A program made the position numbers and the translations under genes. The notes beneath the pieces are model-generated. The model did not search any database. It was not told the origin of the DNA and worked only from the letters and a program-made list of their open reading frames with translations. DNA of 64,000 bases from an uncultured Tessaracoccus sp. (lineage in GTDB: Bacteria; Actinomycetota; Actinomycetes; Propionibacteriales; Propionibacteriaceae): contig NZ_CALUCN010000003.1 in NCBI RefSeq assembly GCF_943914565.1, positions 62,001 to 126,000 of the forward strand. Direction: 5' to 3'. Numbering within the stretch: the stretch's first letter is position 1; each line of letters begins with the position of its first letter. Positions 25,158 to 33,559 of this stretch are shown here, piece by piece.

Positions 25158-26492
25158 TCAGCCGTCGAGCATGTCGGCCACGAGGCCCGCGATGGCCGAG
25201 CGCTCGGAGCGCTGGAGCGTGACGTGGGCGAACAGCGGGTTGCCCTTCAGCTTCTCGATCACCGCGACGATGCCGTCGTAGCGGCCGACGCGGAGGTTGT
25301 CGCGCTGGGCGACGTCGTGGGTGAGCACGACGCGGGAGTTCTGTCCGATGCGGCTCAGCACGGTGAGCAGCACGTTGCGCTCGAGCGACTGCGCTTCGTC
25401 GACGATCACGAAGCAGTCATGCAGCGAGCGGCCGCGGATGTGGGTGAGCGGCAGCACCTCGATCATCTCCTGCTCGAGGACCTCGTCGATCACGTACTTG
25501 TTCGTCACCGACGACAAGGTGTCGAAGACTGCTTGGCCCCACGGTTGCATCTTCTCCTCGGCCGAGCCGGGGAGGTAGCCGAGCTCCTGGCCGCCGACGG
25601 GGTAGAGCGGCCGGAAGACCATCACCTTGTGGTACTTGCGCTGCTCCAGCACCTCTTCGAGGCCGGCGGCGAGCGCCAGTGCGGACTTGCCGGTGCCGGC
25701 GCGTCCGCCGAGGCTCACGATGCCGATCGAGTCGTCCATGAGGAGGTCGAGCGCCAGACGCTGCTCGGCCGACCGGCCCCGGATCCCGAACACCTCGCGG
25801 TCCTGCTTCACCTCGCGGACCTTGCCGTCGACGGTGACCCGGCCGAGCACGCTCGAACCCGGCCCGCGCAGCTGCACGCCGCAGTGGACCGGGAGGTCCT
25901 GCGCGGCCTCGACCTCCGTCGCGAACGATCCGTAGACGGCGCTCACCTCGTCGTCGGTGACGTCGAGCTCGGCCATGCCCTGGTAGTCCGCCTCGATCGA
26001 GAGTTCGTTGCGGTACTCCTCGGCGGCGAGCCCGACGGAGGCGGCCTTCACGCGCAGCGGGAGGTCCTTGGTGACGAGGACGACGTCGTGGCCCTCGTTG
26101 GCGTAGTTCAGCGCGACGGCGAGGATGCGGGTGTCGTTGTCGCCCAACCGGAACCCGACGGGCAGCGTGGACTCGTCGGTGTGGTTGAGCTCCACACGGA
26201 GGTTGCCGCCCTCGTCGTTGATCGGGATGGGGGTGTCGAGCCGGCCGTGCTCGACGCGCAGGGCGTCGAGCAGGCGCAGGGCGGCGCGGGCGAAGTAGCC
26301 CAGCTCCATGTGGTGGCGCTTCGCCTCGAGCTCGGTGATGACGACCAGCGGCAGGACCACGTTGTGCTCCGCGAAGCGCAGCACGGCCTTGGGGTCGGAG
26401 AGCAGGACGGAGGTGTCGATCACGTAGGTGCGGATCGCCTGCTCCTGGGTGGTGGTCCCGGGGATCGTCCCGGTGGTGGTGACGTCGAGCAC
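25158..26492 (-). CDS. PIN domain-PhoH ATPase fusion (PhoH2 type)
   Basis: 444 residues. The N-terminal PIN nuclease domain has its acidic residues in TYVIDTSVLLSD, VITELEAKRH and RLGDNDTRILAVAL/VTKDLPLR. The C-terminal PhoH helicase/ATPase domain has SLGGRAGTGKSALALA (Walker A) and DCFVIVDEAQSLER (Walker B). PhoH2 proteins act as sequence-specific RNA helicase-nucleases and in mycobacteria are encoded with a small antitoxin-like partner; none is visible upstream here. A terminator separates it from the ABC-2 operon. Confidence 0.92.
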   Translation of the reverse strand: MLDVTTTGTIPGTTTQEQAIRTYVIDTSVLLSDPKAVLRFAEHNVVLPLVVITELEAKRHHMELGYFARAALRLLDALRVEHGRLDTPIPINDEGGNLRVELNHTDESTLPVGFRLGDNDTRILAVALNYANEGHDVVLVTKDLPLRVKAASVGLAAEEYRNELSIEADYQGMAELDVTDDEVSAVYGSFATEVEAAQDLPVHCGVQLRGPGSSVLGRVTVDGKVREVKQDREVFGIRGRSAEQRLALDLLMDDSIGIVSLGGRAGTGKSALALAAGLEEVLEQRKYHKVMVFRPLYPVGGQELGYLPGSAEEKMQPWGQAVFDTLSSVTNKYVIDEVLEQEMIEVLPLTHIRGRSLHDCFVIVDEAQSLERNVLLTVLSRIGQNSRVVLTHDVAQRDNLRVGRYDGIVAVIEKLKGNPLFAHVTLQRSERSAIAGLVADMLDG

Positions 26493-26664
26493 TGTTGCTC
26501 CCTTCGCGGGGGCGGCTCGTCGTCCACCCCCGTGGATCGGTCAGGGGGTTGTCCTGGACAAGCTGGAGACTCTCTCCATGTCTCCGACGATAACCCCGGG
26601 CCGAGTCACACGGGCGTCATTCCGGGCCGGACGTCACCGACTGTTCACCTTCGGGCGGCTGGTC

Positions 26665-27348
26665 TCAGGCGAACACCGCGAGCCAGATCGCGACGTGGTG
26701 GCAGATCGCCGCGAGGATCGTCGCGGAGTGGAACACCTCGTGGAAGCCGAACCACCTGGGGCTGAGCCGCGGCCACTTCGTGCCGTAGGCGACGGCGCCC
26801 AGCGAGTACACGACGCCGCCGGCGACGATGAGCGTCACGACGGCGACGCCGCCCGCGGCCCACAGCTGCGGCAGCCACCCCACGGCCGCCCAACCCATCG
26901 CGACGTAGAGCAGGGTGTAGAGCCAGCGCGGGGCCTGGAGCCACGCGAGCCGGAACGCCACACCGAGCGCGGCGAGCCCCCAGATCAGGGTGAGCAGGGT
27001 CCACCGGGCCGTGCCGGTGAGCAGCGCGACGGCGAGTGGGGTGTAGGTGCCGGCGATGAAGATGAAGATGTTCGAGTGGTCCATGCGGCGGAACAGTGCG
27101 AGGGTCTGCTGCTTCCAGTTGCCGCGGTGGTAGACGGCGCTCGTGCCGAACAGCTGGACGGCGGTGAGGGTGTAGGCCGCGCAGGCCAGCCGGACGCCTG
27201 CGCCGCCGGGCGCGAGTGAGGTGAGCGCGAGGCCGCAGATGAGGATGACGGGGGTCATGCCGAGGTGCAGCCAGCCGCGCATGAGGGGCTTCGCCGGCAG
27301 CGGCGTGCTGGTGGTGTCCGAGGTGCGGGGTGCGGTCGAAGTCGTCAT
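26665..27348 (-). CDS. Hemolysin III family (PAQR-like) membrane protein
   Basis: 227 residues, seven helices. The family's metal-binding pattern is present: SAVYHRGNW near helix 2, FRRMDHSNIFIFIAGTYTPL in helix 3, and FHEVFHSATILAAICHHVAI at the C-terminal end. Known members (YqfA/TrhA, mammalian PAQR receptors) influence membrane-lipid homeostasis. A 24-base palindromic operator lies 18 bases upstream, between this gene and the divergent uppS, suggesting control by a TetR-like regulator encoded elsewhere. Confidence 0.9.
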   Translation of the reverse strand: MTTSTAPRTSDTTSTPLPAKPLMRGWLHLGMTPVILICGLALTSLAPGGAGVRLACAAYTLTAVQLFGTSAVYHRGNWKQQTLALFRRMDHSNIFIFIAGTYTPLAVALLTGTARWTLLTLIWGLAALGVAFRLAWLQAPRWLYTLLYVAMGWAAVGWLPQLWAAGGVAVVTLIVAGGVVYSLGAVAYGTKWPRLSPRWFGFHEVFHSATILAAICHHVAIWLAVFA

Positions 27349-27366
27349 GGTGCCACCTACGATTCA

Positions 27367-27390
27367 GTAACTTACGCTTCCGTAGGTTAC
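27367..27390. promoter_or_regulatory. Palindromic operator between hemolysin III gene and uppS
   Basis: GTAACTTACG (27367-27376) and CGTAGGTTAC (27381-27390) are inverted repeats with a single mismatch around CTTC. A further half-site, ACCTACG (27355-27361), lies closer to the hemolysin III start. The shape (TACG-N4-CGTA core) is typical of TetR-family operators. No regulator gene is adjacent. Confidence 0.68.
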
Positions 27391-27445
27391 CTCGCCGTGG
27401 GGTCAATACCAAGTGCCGTGGTGGACGGGCACTATCATGCGTGCC

Positions 27446-28246
27446 ATGCCTCGACTCCGCCGGCTCATCGATCGATGGTGGCCGCCGCAGTGGCTCTATG
27501 CCGCCTACGAGCGTCGCGTGCTCGGGCGGCTCGACCGCACTCGGCTGCCCGGCCACATCGCCGTGCTCGCCGACGGCAACCGCCGCTGGGCCAGGGCCAA
27601 CGCGCCGGGGCAGCCCCTCGTCGCGGGGTACCGGGCGGGGGCGCGCAAGCTGCAGGACTTCGTCGAGTGGTGCGACGAGATCGGCATCGGCGTCGTCACC
27701 CTGTGGGTGCTGAGCACCGACAACCTCCAGCGCAGCGCCGACGACGAGCTCACCCCGCTGCTCGCCGTGATCCGCGGGCTGGTGACCGACCTCGCGTCGA
27801 CGGGACGCTGGCACGTGCAGGCGGTGGGAGACCTCGAGCTGCTGCCGTGCGACGTCGCCGAGGCGCTGCGGGAGTCCGCGGCGTCGACGAGCGACGTCCG
27901 GGGCATGCACGTCAACGTCGCCGTCTCCTACGGCGGGCGGCACGAGCTGCGCGACGCGGTGCGCTCCCTGCTGCGCGAGAAGGCCCAGCAGGGCGAGACG
28001 CTCGAGACCGTCGCGGACACCCTCGACATCGACGAGATCTCCGAGCACCTCTACACCAAGGGCCAGCCGGACCCGGACCTCATCATCCGCACGTCGGGGG
28101 AGCAGCGGCTCTCGGGCTTCCTGCTGTGGCAGTCCGCGCACAGCGAGTACTACTTCTGCGAGGCGCTCTGGCCGGACTTCCGTCGCGTCGACTTCCTGCG
28201 TGCGCTGCGCTCGTTCACGCTGCGGGAGCGGCGATTCGGTCGCTGA
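27446..28246 (+). CDS. uppS: Isoprenyl transferase (undecaprenyl diphosphate synthase family)
   Basis: 266 residues. Cis-prenyltransferase motifs are intact: HIAVLADGNRRWAR with catalytic Asp43, TLWVLSTDNLQR, NVAVSYGGRHEL, DLIIRTSGEQRLSGFLLWQS and YFCEALWPDFRRVD. It makes the polyprenyl carrier for peptidoglycan and other envelope glycans. I chose the third in-frame start (27446) because TATCAT lies seven bases before it (leaderless pattern); 27437 and 27413 are alternatives. Confidence 0.93.
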   Translation: MPRLRRLIDRWWPPQWLYAAYERRVLGRLDRTRLPGHIAVLADGNRRWARANAPGQPLVAGYRAGARKLQDFVEWCDEIGIGVVTLWVLSTDNLQRSADDELTPLLAVIRGLVTDLASTGRWHVQAVGDLELLPCDVAEALRESAASTSDVRGMHVNVAVSYGGRHELRDAVRSLLREKAQQGETLETVADTLDIDEISEHLYTKGQPDPDLIIRTSGEQRLSGFLLWQSAHSEYYFCEALWPDFRRVDFLRALRSFTLRERRFGR

Positions 28247-28271
28247 CGCGGCCCGTGGAAGGATGGCCCGC

Positions 28272-28823
28272 ATGGCCAGGCCGAACCCGAAGTCGCGCGC
28301 CAAGGACATGTTCCTGTCCTTGGCGGTGCTCATGGTCCCGTTGGTGCTGCTCATCGCGTTCTTCACCCTCGACCCGGAGCCGCAGGCGGAGGCGGTCGAC
28401 GTCGCGCCCTCGCTCGAGCGGGCCGAGGCCGAGTCGCCGTACCCGGTGCTGCGGGCGACGAACCTGCCCGACGGGTGGACGCCCGTCCGGGCCGCGTGGG
28501 CGCGCGACGGCAGCCGGTGGATCGACGGCGAGGCCGCCGTCGGCAACGCCTGGCAGCTGGGCTACATGGGACCCGACGAGATCTACTACGGCCTCGAGCA
28601 GCGCGACCGCGCCGTCGGTCAGGCGATCACCCGCCTGACCCGGGAGGGGAGCGCGACCGGGGCCACCGTCGAGGCGGCAGGCCTGCGCTGGGATGCGTAC
28701 GAGTCGAAGGACGGCAGGACGACGAGCCTCGTCGCGAAGGAGGGGGAGATGGTGGCGGTCGCCTCCGCCGACACCGACCTCGACGCGCTCACCCGGTACG
28801 TCACGACGCTGTCGCGCGGCTGA
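28272..28823 (+). CDS. DUF4245 family membrane-anchored protein
   Basis: 183 residues: a basic N-terminus (MARPNPKSRAKDM), one membrane anchor (FLSLAVLMVPLVLLIAFFTL) and an extracytoplasmic domain (RATNLPDGWTPVRAAWARDG, WQLGYMGPDEIYYGLEQRDR, TRYVTTLSRG). This matches the actinobacterial DUF4245 layout, function unknown, often found next to xseA/xseB as here. GGAAGG lies nine bases before this ATG; the ATG at 28263 abuts the same purine run and is less likely. Confidence 0.78.
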   Translation: MARPNPKSRAKDMFLSLAVLMVPLVLLIAFFTLDPEPQAEAVDVAPSLERAEAESPYPVLRATNLPDGWTPVRAAWARDGSRWIDGEAAVGNAWQLGYMGPDEIYYGLEQRDRAVGQAITRLTREGSATGATVEAAGLRWDAYESKDGRTTSLVAKEGEMVAVASADTDLDALTRYVTTLSRG

Positions 28824-28840
28824 GGGCCAGGCGACCGCTG

Positions 28841-29200
28841 ATGCATCGCACCGTGACATTGGACGCCGACGAAGCGCTGGTCCTGCTGGACTGGCTCAGC
28901 CGGCACGACGATCCCGGCGACCTGCCGGCCGACGACGCCGCGGCGCGGTCACCGCTCGTCGGCAGGTTCTTCGTCGCTCTCGCGGGCCTCGGCGACGGCG
29001 GCCTTCGCCCCGTCGAGGTGGCGCTGGCAGCGTTTCGCGAGCGTCTCGCCTCGCCGCCAGAGCTCCATCGACTCCGCGAGCGGCACGCCGCCGGACTCCA
29101 GCCGGCGCACCACGTCGACGAGCTCGTCGCGGGCGGCCTCGTAGCTGAGCTCCTGGTCAGGCTGGTCCGTCATGGCGGGTCCTCTCCTTGGTGTCGGTGA
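28841..29200 (+). CDS. Possible small ORF overlapping xseB
   Basis: From the ATG at 28841 the frame starts HRTVTLDADEALVLLDWLSR, reminiscent of small actinobacterial proteins with a T-L-D-x-D-E-A-L-V-L opening. However, the second half is antisense to the whole of xseB and becomes Leu/Ala/Arg-rich without clear protein character. Either only the first ~40 codons are a remnant, or the ORF is spurious. Confidence 0.25.
   Translation: MHRTVTLDADEALVLLDWLSRHDDPGDLPADDAAARSPLVGRFFVALAGLGDGGLRPVEVALAAFRERLASPPELHRLRERHAAGLQPAHHVDELVAGGLVAELLVRLVRHGGSSPWCR
28949..29173 (-). CDS. xseB: Exodeoxyribonuclease VII small subunit
   Basis: 74 residues, the normal size. Two helices carry the family pattern LSYEAARDELVDVVRRLESG, GVPLAESMELWRRGETLAKR. 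It binds the large subunit in the ExoVII complex that degrades single-stranded DNA into oligonucleotides. Its start overlaps the 3' end of xseA by 17 bases. Confidence 0.95.
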   Translation of the reverse strand: MTDQPDQELSYEAARDELVDVVRRLESGGVPLAESMELWRRGETLAKRCQRHLDGAKAAVAEARESDEEPADER

Positions 29201-30389
29201 CGTCGAGCGTCAGTTCGCCGTCGCGCAGGTGTGCGGTGAGCCGGGTCCCGACGGGGGCGTCGCCCACGCGGGAGACCGTGCCCTCGTCGGTGGTGAGGAC
29301 GGCGTAGCCGCGCTCGAGGGTCTGCATCGGCGACATGGCCCGCACCCCGGTGAGCAGGCGGCGCAGCTCGGCGGTCTCGCGGTCGAGTCGCCGGTCGATC
29401 GCGCCGCGGAGCTGGTGGGTGAGCAGGGCGAGGCGGTCGTCGTGCGCGGCGAACGCGCTGGTGGGGTCGCGGAGCACCGGCCGGGAGCGCAGGTCGTCGA
29501 GGCGGCGCTGCTCCTGCTCGACGCGTTGGCGGATCGCGGCGCGCAGCCGGGTGCGGGCCTCCGCGAGGTGGGCGCGCTCCTCGGCGACGTCGGGCACGAC
29601 GCGGCGGGCGGCATCGGTGGGGGTGGAGGCGCGCAGGTCGGCCACGAGGTCGAGGATCGGGGTGTCGCGTTCGTGGCCGATCGCGGAGACGACGGGGGTC
29701 GAGGCGCGTGCGACCGCGCGGACCAGGCCCTCGTCGGAGAACGGGAGGAGGTCCTCGAGCGAGCCGCCGCCGCGGGCGATGACGATGACGTCCACCTCGG
29801 GGTCCTCGTCGAGGACGGCGAGCGCGCGCATGCAGGCGGCGGCCGCGCCGGGGCCCTGGACGAGCGCGTGCTCGACGCGGAACCGCGCCGCGGGCCAGCG
29901 CAGCTCGACGTTGCGCAGGACGTCGCGCTCGGCGTCGGAGTCGCGGCCGGTCACGAGCCCGATGCAGCGGGGCAGCACGGGCAGCGCCCGACGGCGGTCC
30001 GGGTCGAACAGCCCCTCGGCCTGGAGCTTGCGCTTGCGCTGCTCGAGCTCGGCCAGCAGGCGGCCCTCGCCGGCGACGTGGAGCTCGAGCACCTCGAACG
30101 CGAGCGAGCCGCTGCGGTCGTGGACGCGCGGCTTCACGCGCGCGACGACCGTCGCGCCCTCGGGCAGCGGGCCGGCGCGGTCGAGCACGAGCGCGGTCGT
30201 CGTTGCCTGGCAGGAGAAGTCGGCGTGGGTGTCGCGCAGGGTGAGGAACTGCGTCGGCGCCTTCCGGCGTTTGATCTCGACGCACTGCGCCTCGACCCAG
30301 ACCTCGCCGAGGCGGCCCACCCAGTCCTTGACGGCGAGGATGATCCTGCCGATGGGCTGGGGCGCCTCGCGCGAGCTGGTGAGCGCCAC
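29157..30389 (-). CDS. xseA: Exodeoxyribonuclease VII large subunit
   Basis: 410 residues from a GTG. The N-terminal OB fold (PIGRIILAVKDWVGRLGEVW ... FLTLRDTHADFSCQATTT) precedes the catalytic region (IGLVTGRDSDAERDVLRNVE, DVIVIARGGGSLEDLLPFSD, VSAIGHERDTPILDLVADLR, ASTPTDAA) and a long coiled coil. The start follows the preceding gene's stop by one base, so the order is orphan gene, xseA, xseB in one operon. The longer frame to 30749 is antisense-type sequence and was rejected. Confidence 0.96.
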   Translation of the reverse strand: MALTSSREAPQPIGRIILAVKDWVGRLGEVWVEAQCVEIKRRKAPTQFLTLRDTHADFSCQATTTALVLDRAGPLPEGATVVARVKPRVHDRSGSLAFEVLELHVAGEGRLLAELEQRKRKLQAEGLFDPDRRRALPVLPRCIGLVTGRDSDAERDVLRNVELRWPAARFRVEHALVQGPGAAAACMRALAVLDEDPEVDVIVIARGGGSLEDLLPFSDEGLVRAVARASTPVVSAIGHERDTPILDLVADLRASTPTDAARRVVPDVAEERAHLAEARTRLRAAIRQRVEQEQRRLDDLRSRPVLRDPTSAFAAHDDRLALLTHQLRGAIDRRLDRETAELRRLLTGVRAMSPMQTLERGYAVLTTDEGTVSRVGDAPVGTRLTAHLRDGELTLDVTDTKERTRHDGPA

Positions 30390-30390
30390 G

Positions 30391-31137
30391 TCAGGCCTGC
30401 TCCGCCTGGTCCCAGAGCCCCGACGAGGCGGTGAGGGTGCACGTCGCGGCGACGACGTTGCCCGGCTCGAGCTCGTACGTCGCCGGCATCGCGAACACCA
30501 GGCGCACGCGCGAGAGCCCGATGCCGTACCAGAACGCCTCGCCGGTGAGTTCGTTCGTACGCCGCCACGCGCTCTCGACGGTGAACGTGGCGAACGCGCG
30601 CGGCGTGAGGTCCTGGCCGGAGAGGATGCCCTCGGCCGCCACTGACGCGGAGGCGAGCGAGCGGGAGGACCAGGTGCGGTCCTCGTCGGGACGGTGCTGC
30701 TCGAAGTCCTGCTCGTCGGCGTAGACGTCGGCGCGGACCACGACGGCACCGAGAGCCAAGGCCTGGATCAGGGTGAACGAGTTCGGGTCGCCCTCGCTGC
30801 GCAGGGGGTAGCGTACCGGGTCGTCGACGAGGGCCAGCAGCTCGAGCGACTCGTCGTCGCTGAGGAGCACCGAGACGTGGGCCAGCTCGTCGCGCACGCG
30901 CTGCACCGTGGCGCGGTGGGTCTCGGGCGAGGCGAGCGCGGGCGTGACCTGCACGTCGTGGCCCTTGCGGCGCACGAGGCCGAGCCTCGCGCCCGACGGG
31001 TCGGTGAAGCAGCCGATGAGGTCGAAGCCGGGCACCTGCTGCAGGCCGCGCACGTTGCCGGAGGCGATCGCTTTGGTGAGCAACGTCGTGGGCGGGTGGC
31101 CGGCGAATCCGAGGGTCTTCAGCTCCTGCGAGTACAT
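30391..31137 (-). CDS. Conserved hypothetical protein upstream of xseA
   Basis: 248 residues (MYSQELKTLGFAGHPPTTLL, GFDLIGCFTDPSGARLGLVR, SDDESLELLALVDDPVRYPL, TYELEPGNVVAATCTLTASS). I do not recognise a family. It is soluble, without signal or membrane helix, beta-rich toward the end and acidic overall. It is the promoter-proximal gene of the xseAB operon and is leaderless (TAGGCT complement at 31145-31150, seven bases before the ATG), so its expression sets that of ExoVII. Confidence 0.75.
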   Translation of the reverse strand: MYSQELKTLGFAGHPPTTLLTKAIASGNVRGLQQVPGFDLIGCFTDPSGARLGLVRRKGHDVQVTPALASPETHRATVQRVRDELAHVSVLLSDDESLELLALVDDPVRYPLRSEGDPNSFTLIQALALGAVVVRADVYADEQDFEQHRPDEDRTWSSRSLASASVAAEGILSGQDLTPRAFATFTVESAWRRTNELTGEAFWYGIGLSRVRLVFAMPATYELEPGNVVAATCTLTASSGLWDQAEQA

Positions 31138-31282
31138 GGTGCCCAGCCTACGGCGCGCGCGACGTCGGGGTGTCCAGGCACGCGGCCACGCAACGCCCGG
31201 GCCGGACGCGCCTGCAGGGGCGGGCTCTCGTCGGGGGCCGACGATGGGCGCGCCGCTAAGGACTCGACATAGACTGTGCGGC

Positions 31283-32248
31283 ATGGTGAACGAGAAGCGA
31301 GTGATCGTCGCGGCCCCGCGCGGGTACTGCGCCGGCGTGGACCGCGCCGTCGTCACGGTCGAGCAGGCGCTGGACCTCTACGAGAAGCCCGTCTACGTCC
31401 GCAAGGAGATCGTCCACAACAAGCACGTCGTGGCCAACCTCGAGTCGCGCGGCGCGGTGTTCGTCGAGGAGCTCGACGAGGTGCCCGAGGGCGCGACGGT
31501 GGTCTTCTCCGCGCACGGCGTCTCGCCCCTGGTGCGCGACGAGGCGGGCGCGCGGCACCTGCGCACGATCGACGCCACCTGCCCGCTCGTGACGAAGGTC
31601 CACCACGAGGCCAAGCGGTTCGCGGGCGAGGGCCTCACCATCCTGCTCATCGGCCACGACGGCCACGAGGAGGTCGAGGGCACGATGGGGGAGGCACCCA
31701 CCAACACGATCCTCGTCGAGTCCCCCGCGGACGTCGACGACGTGGAGCTGCCCGACGGCGCCCCCGTCGCGTGGCTGTCGCAGACTACGCTCTCCGTCGA
31801 CGAGACGATGGAGACGGTGCGGCGGCTCAGGGAGAAGTTCCCGCAACTGCAGGACCCGCCGTCGGACGACATCTGCTACGCGACGCAGAACCGCCAGATG
31901 GCCGTGAAGCAGATCGCCGCCAACGGCTGTGACCTGATGATCGTCGTGGGCTCGGGGAACTCGTCGAACACCAAGCGGCTCGTCGAGGTGGCGCTCGAGT
32001 CGGGCGCCAAGGCCGCGTACCGCGTCGACGACCACACCGAGATCCGCGACGAGTGGCTGGACGGCGCGAACGTCGTCGCGGTCACCTCCGGCGCGTCGGT
32101 GCCGGAGCGGCTCGTCGAGGGTGTGCTCGACTTCCTCGAGGAGCGCGGCTACCCGCGCGGGGTGGAGGAGCAGCTCACCGAGGAGACGCTGCACTTCGCG
32201 CTCCCGCCGGAACTGCGCAAGGACCTCCGGCAGAAGGTCCGGCACTGA
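31283..32248 (+). CDS. ispH: 4-hydroxy-3-methylbut-2-enyl diphosphate reductase
   Basis: 321 residues. Three iron-sulfur cluster cysteines are in APRGYCAGVDRA (Cys16), IDATCPLVTKVHHEAKR and DDICYATQNRQ. Substrate motifs HNKHVV, SAHGVSP, LIGHDGHEEVEGT and GSGNSSNTKRL are present. Last step of the non-mevalonate isoprenoid pathway, giving IPP and DMAPP; functionally linked to uppS 3 kb upstream. Leaderless start with TAGACT (31270-31275) seven bases before the ATG. Confidence 0.97.
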   Translation: MVNEKRVIVAAPRGYCAGVDRAVVTVEQALDLYEKPVYVRKEIVHNKHVVANLESRGAVFVEELDEVPEGATVVFSAHGVSPLVRDEAGARHLRTIDATCPLVTKVHHEAKRFAGEGLTILLIGHDGHEEVEGTMGEAPTNTILVESPADVDDVELPDGAPVAWLSQTTLSVDETMETVRRLREKFPQLQDPPSDDICYATQNRQMAVKQIAANGCDLMIVVGSGNSSNTKRLVEVALESGAKAAYRVDDHTEIRDEWLDGANVVAVTSGASVPERLVEGVLDFLEERGYPRGVEEQLTEETLHFALPPELRKDLRQKVRH

Positions 32249-32250
32249 GC

Positions 32251-32277
32251 CTGACCGGACCGGACGGGCCCGGTCAG
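32251..32277. terminator. Bidirectional terminator between ispH and ilvA
   Basis: CTGACCGG (32251-32258) pairs with CCGGTCAG (32270-32277), with further CCGG pairing possible inside. It overlaps the ilvA stop codon and separates convergent genes. Confidence 0.72.
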
Positions 32278-33542
32278 ACGAGGAAGCGAAACAGCGGCGA
32301 GCCGGTGCTGATCGGCTCGACCTGCATGCCGACGTCCTCGATCCGCTGCATGAGGAACCGGTAGTCGTCGGGGTTGCCGAGCTCGATGCCCACCATCGCC
32401 GGCCCCGTCTCGCGCGAGCTGCGCTTCACGTACTCGAAGTGCGTGATGTCGTCGTCGGGGCCCAGCACCTCGTCGAGGAAGCGACGCAGCGCCCCGGGAC
32501 GCTGCGGGAAACTGACGAGGAAGTAGTGCTTGCGGCCCTCGTGGATGAGGGACCGTTCGACGACCTCTGCGTAGCGGGCGACGTCGTTGTTGCCCCCGGA
32601 GACGAGCACCAGCACCCGCTGCCCCTGCGGGATCTGGATGCGCGGGCCGATGCCGCCCGTCGGGAGCGCCGCCGCCGCAAGCGCGCCCGCGGGCTCGGCG
32701 ATGATGCCGTCGATCTGGTACATGTCCAGCATCTCCGAACACACCTGCCCCTCCGGCACCCGGACGAGCTCCGGCCTCGCCTCGCGGACCACGTCGAAGG
32801 GGATGTCGCCCATCCGTGAGACCGCTGCCCCGTCGACGAAGGTGTCGATCTCGTGCAACTCCATCGGCCTGCCGGCGGACAGCGCCGCAGCGACGCACGG
32901 CGCGCCCTCCGGCTCGACGCCGACGATGCGCACCTCGGGATGATTCGCTCGGATCCACGCCGACGCGCCGGCGAGCAGACCGCCGCCGCCCACCGGGATG
33001 ACCACGACGTCGGGCACGAATCCCAGCTGGTCGAACGCCTCGGCGAAGCACGTCGCCTGGCCGGCGATCGTGCGCGGGTCGTCGAACGCGGGCACCATGG
33101 TGCGTCCCTTAGCGGCCGCGAACTCCTTCGACGCGTGGCTCGCCTCGTCGTACGTGGAGCCCGCCATCTGGAGCTCGACGTGGCCCCGGCCGATCGCGAC
33201 GATCCGCTCACGCTTCTGCCTGGGGGTGGTGTGGGGCACGAAGATCGTCGCCGTGATGCCGAGTTGCGCGCAGCTGAACGCGACGCCCTGGGCATGGTTG
33301 CCCGCCGACGCGCACACCACCCCGGCGCGCTGCTCGGCCTCCGGCAGCTGAGCGATGAGGTTGTGCGCGCCGCGCAGCTTGTAGGAACGCACCGGCTGGA
33401 GGTCCTCGCGCTTCAACCAGATCTCACTGCCGGTGAGCACCGAGAGCCGGGGGTTGTGCTGCACGTCGGTGACGCTCGCCACCCCCTCGAGCCTGGTGCG
33501 GGCGTCCGGGACGAGTGCGGCGAGTTCGGCGACTGAGGTCAT
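32274..33542 (-). CDS. ilvA: Threonine ammonia-lyase (threonine deaminase)
   Basis: 422 residues. A PLP fold-type II enzyme: the Schiff-base lysine is in VRSYKLRGAHN, the glycine loop is PVGGGGLLAGAS, and SAGNHAQGVAFSCAQLGI is the substrate loop. The C-terminal ~85 residues form one ACT-like regulatory domain (KHYFLVSFPQRPGALRRFLD ... MVGIELGNPDDYRFLMQRIE). It makes 2-oxobutanoate for isoleucine synthesis. CACAAT six bases before this ATG suggests a leaderless transcript; an upstream ATG at 33560 adds six residues but has poor spacing to GAGGAG. Confidence 0.94.
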   Translation of the reverse strand: MTSVAELAALVPDARTRLEGVASVTDVQHNPRLSVLTGSEIWLKREDLQPVRSYKLRGAHNLIAQLPEAEQRAGVVCASAGNHAQGVAFSCAQLGITATIFVPHTTPRQKRERIVAIGRGHVELQMAGSTYDEASHASKEFAAAKGRTMVPAFDDPRTIAGQATCFAEAFDQLGFVPDVVVIPVGGGGLLAGASAWIRANHPEVRIVGVEPEGAPCVAAALSAGRPMELHEIDTFVDGAAVSRMGDIPFDVVREARPELVRVPEGQVCSEMLDMYQIDGIIAEPAGALAAAALPTGGIGPRIQIPQGQRVLVLVSGGNNDVARYAEVVERSLIHEGRKHYFLVSFPQRPGALRRFLDEVLGPDDDITHFEYVKRSSRETGPAMVGIELGNPDDYRFLMQRIEDVGMQVEPISTGSPLFRFLV

Positions 33543-33559
33543 TGGGCCATTGTGGCGCA

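Noticed and set aside
26645..28546. 633-residue minus-strand frame spanning hemolysin III, uppS and DUF4245
   Set aside because: It overlaps three recognisable genes in other frames; its sequence is low-complexity shadow.
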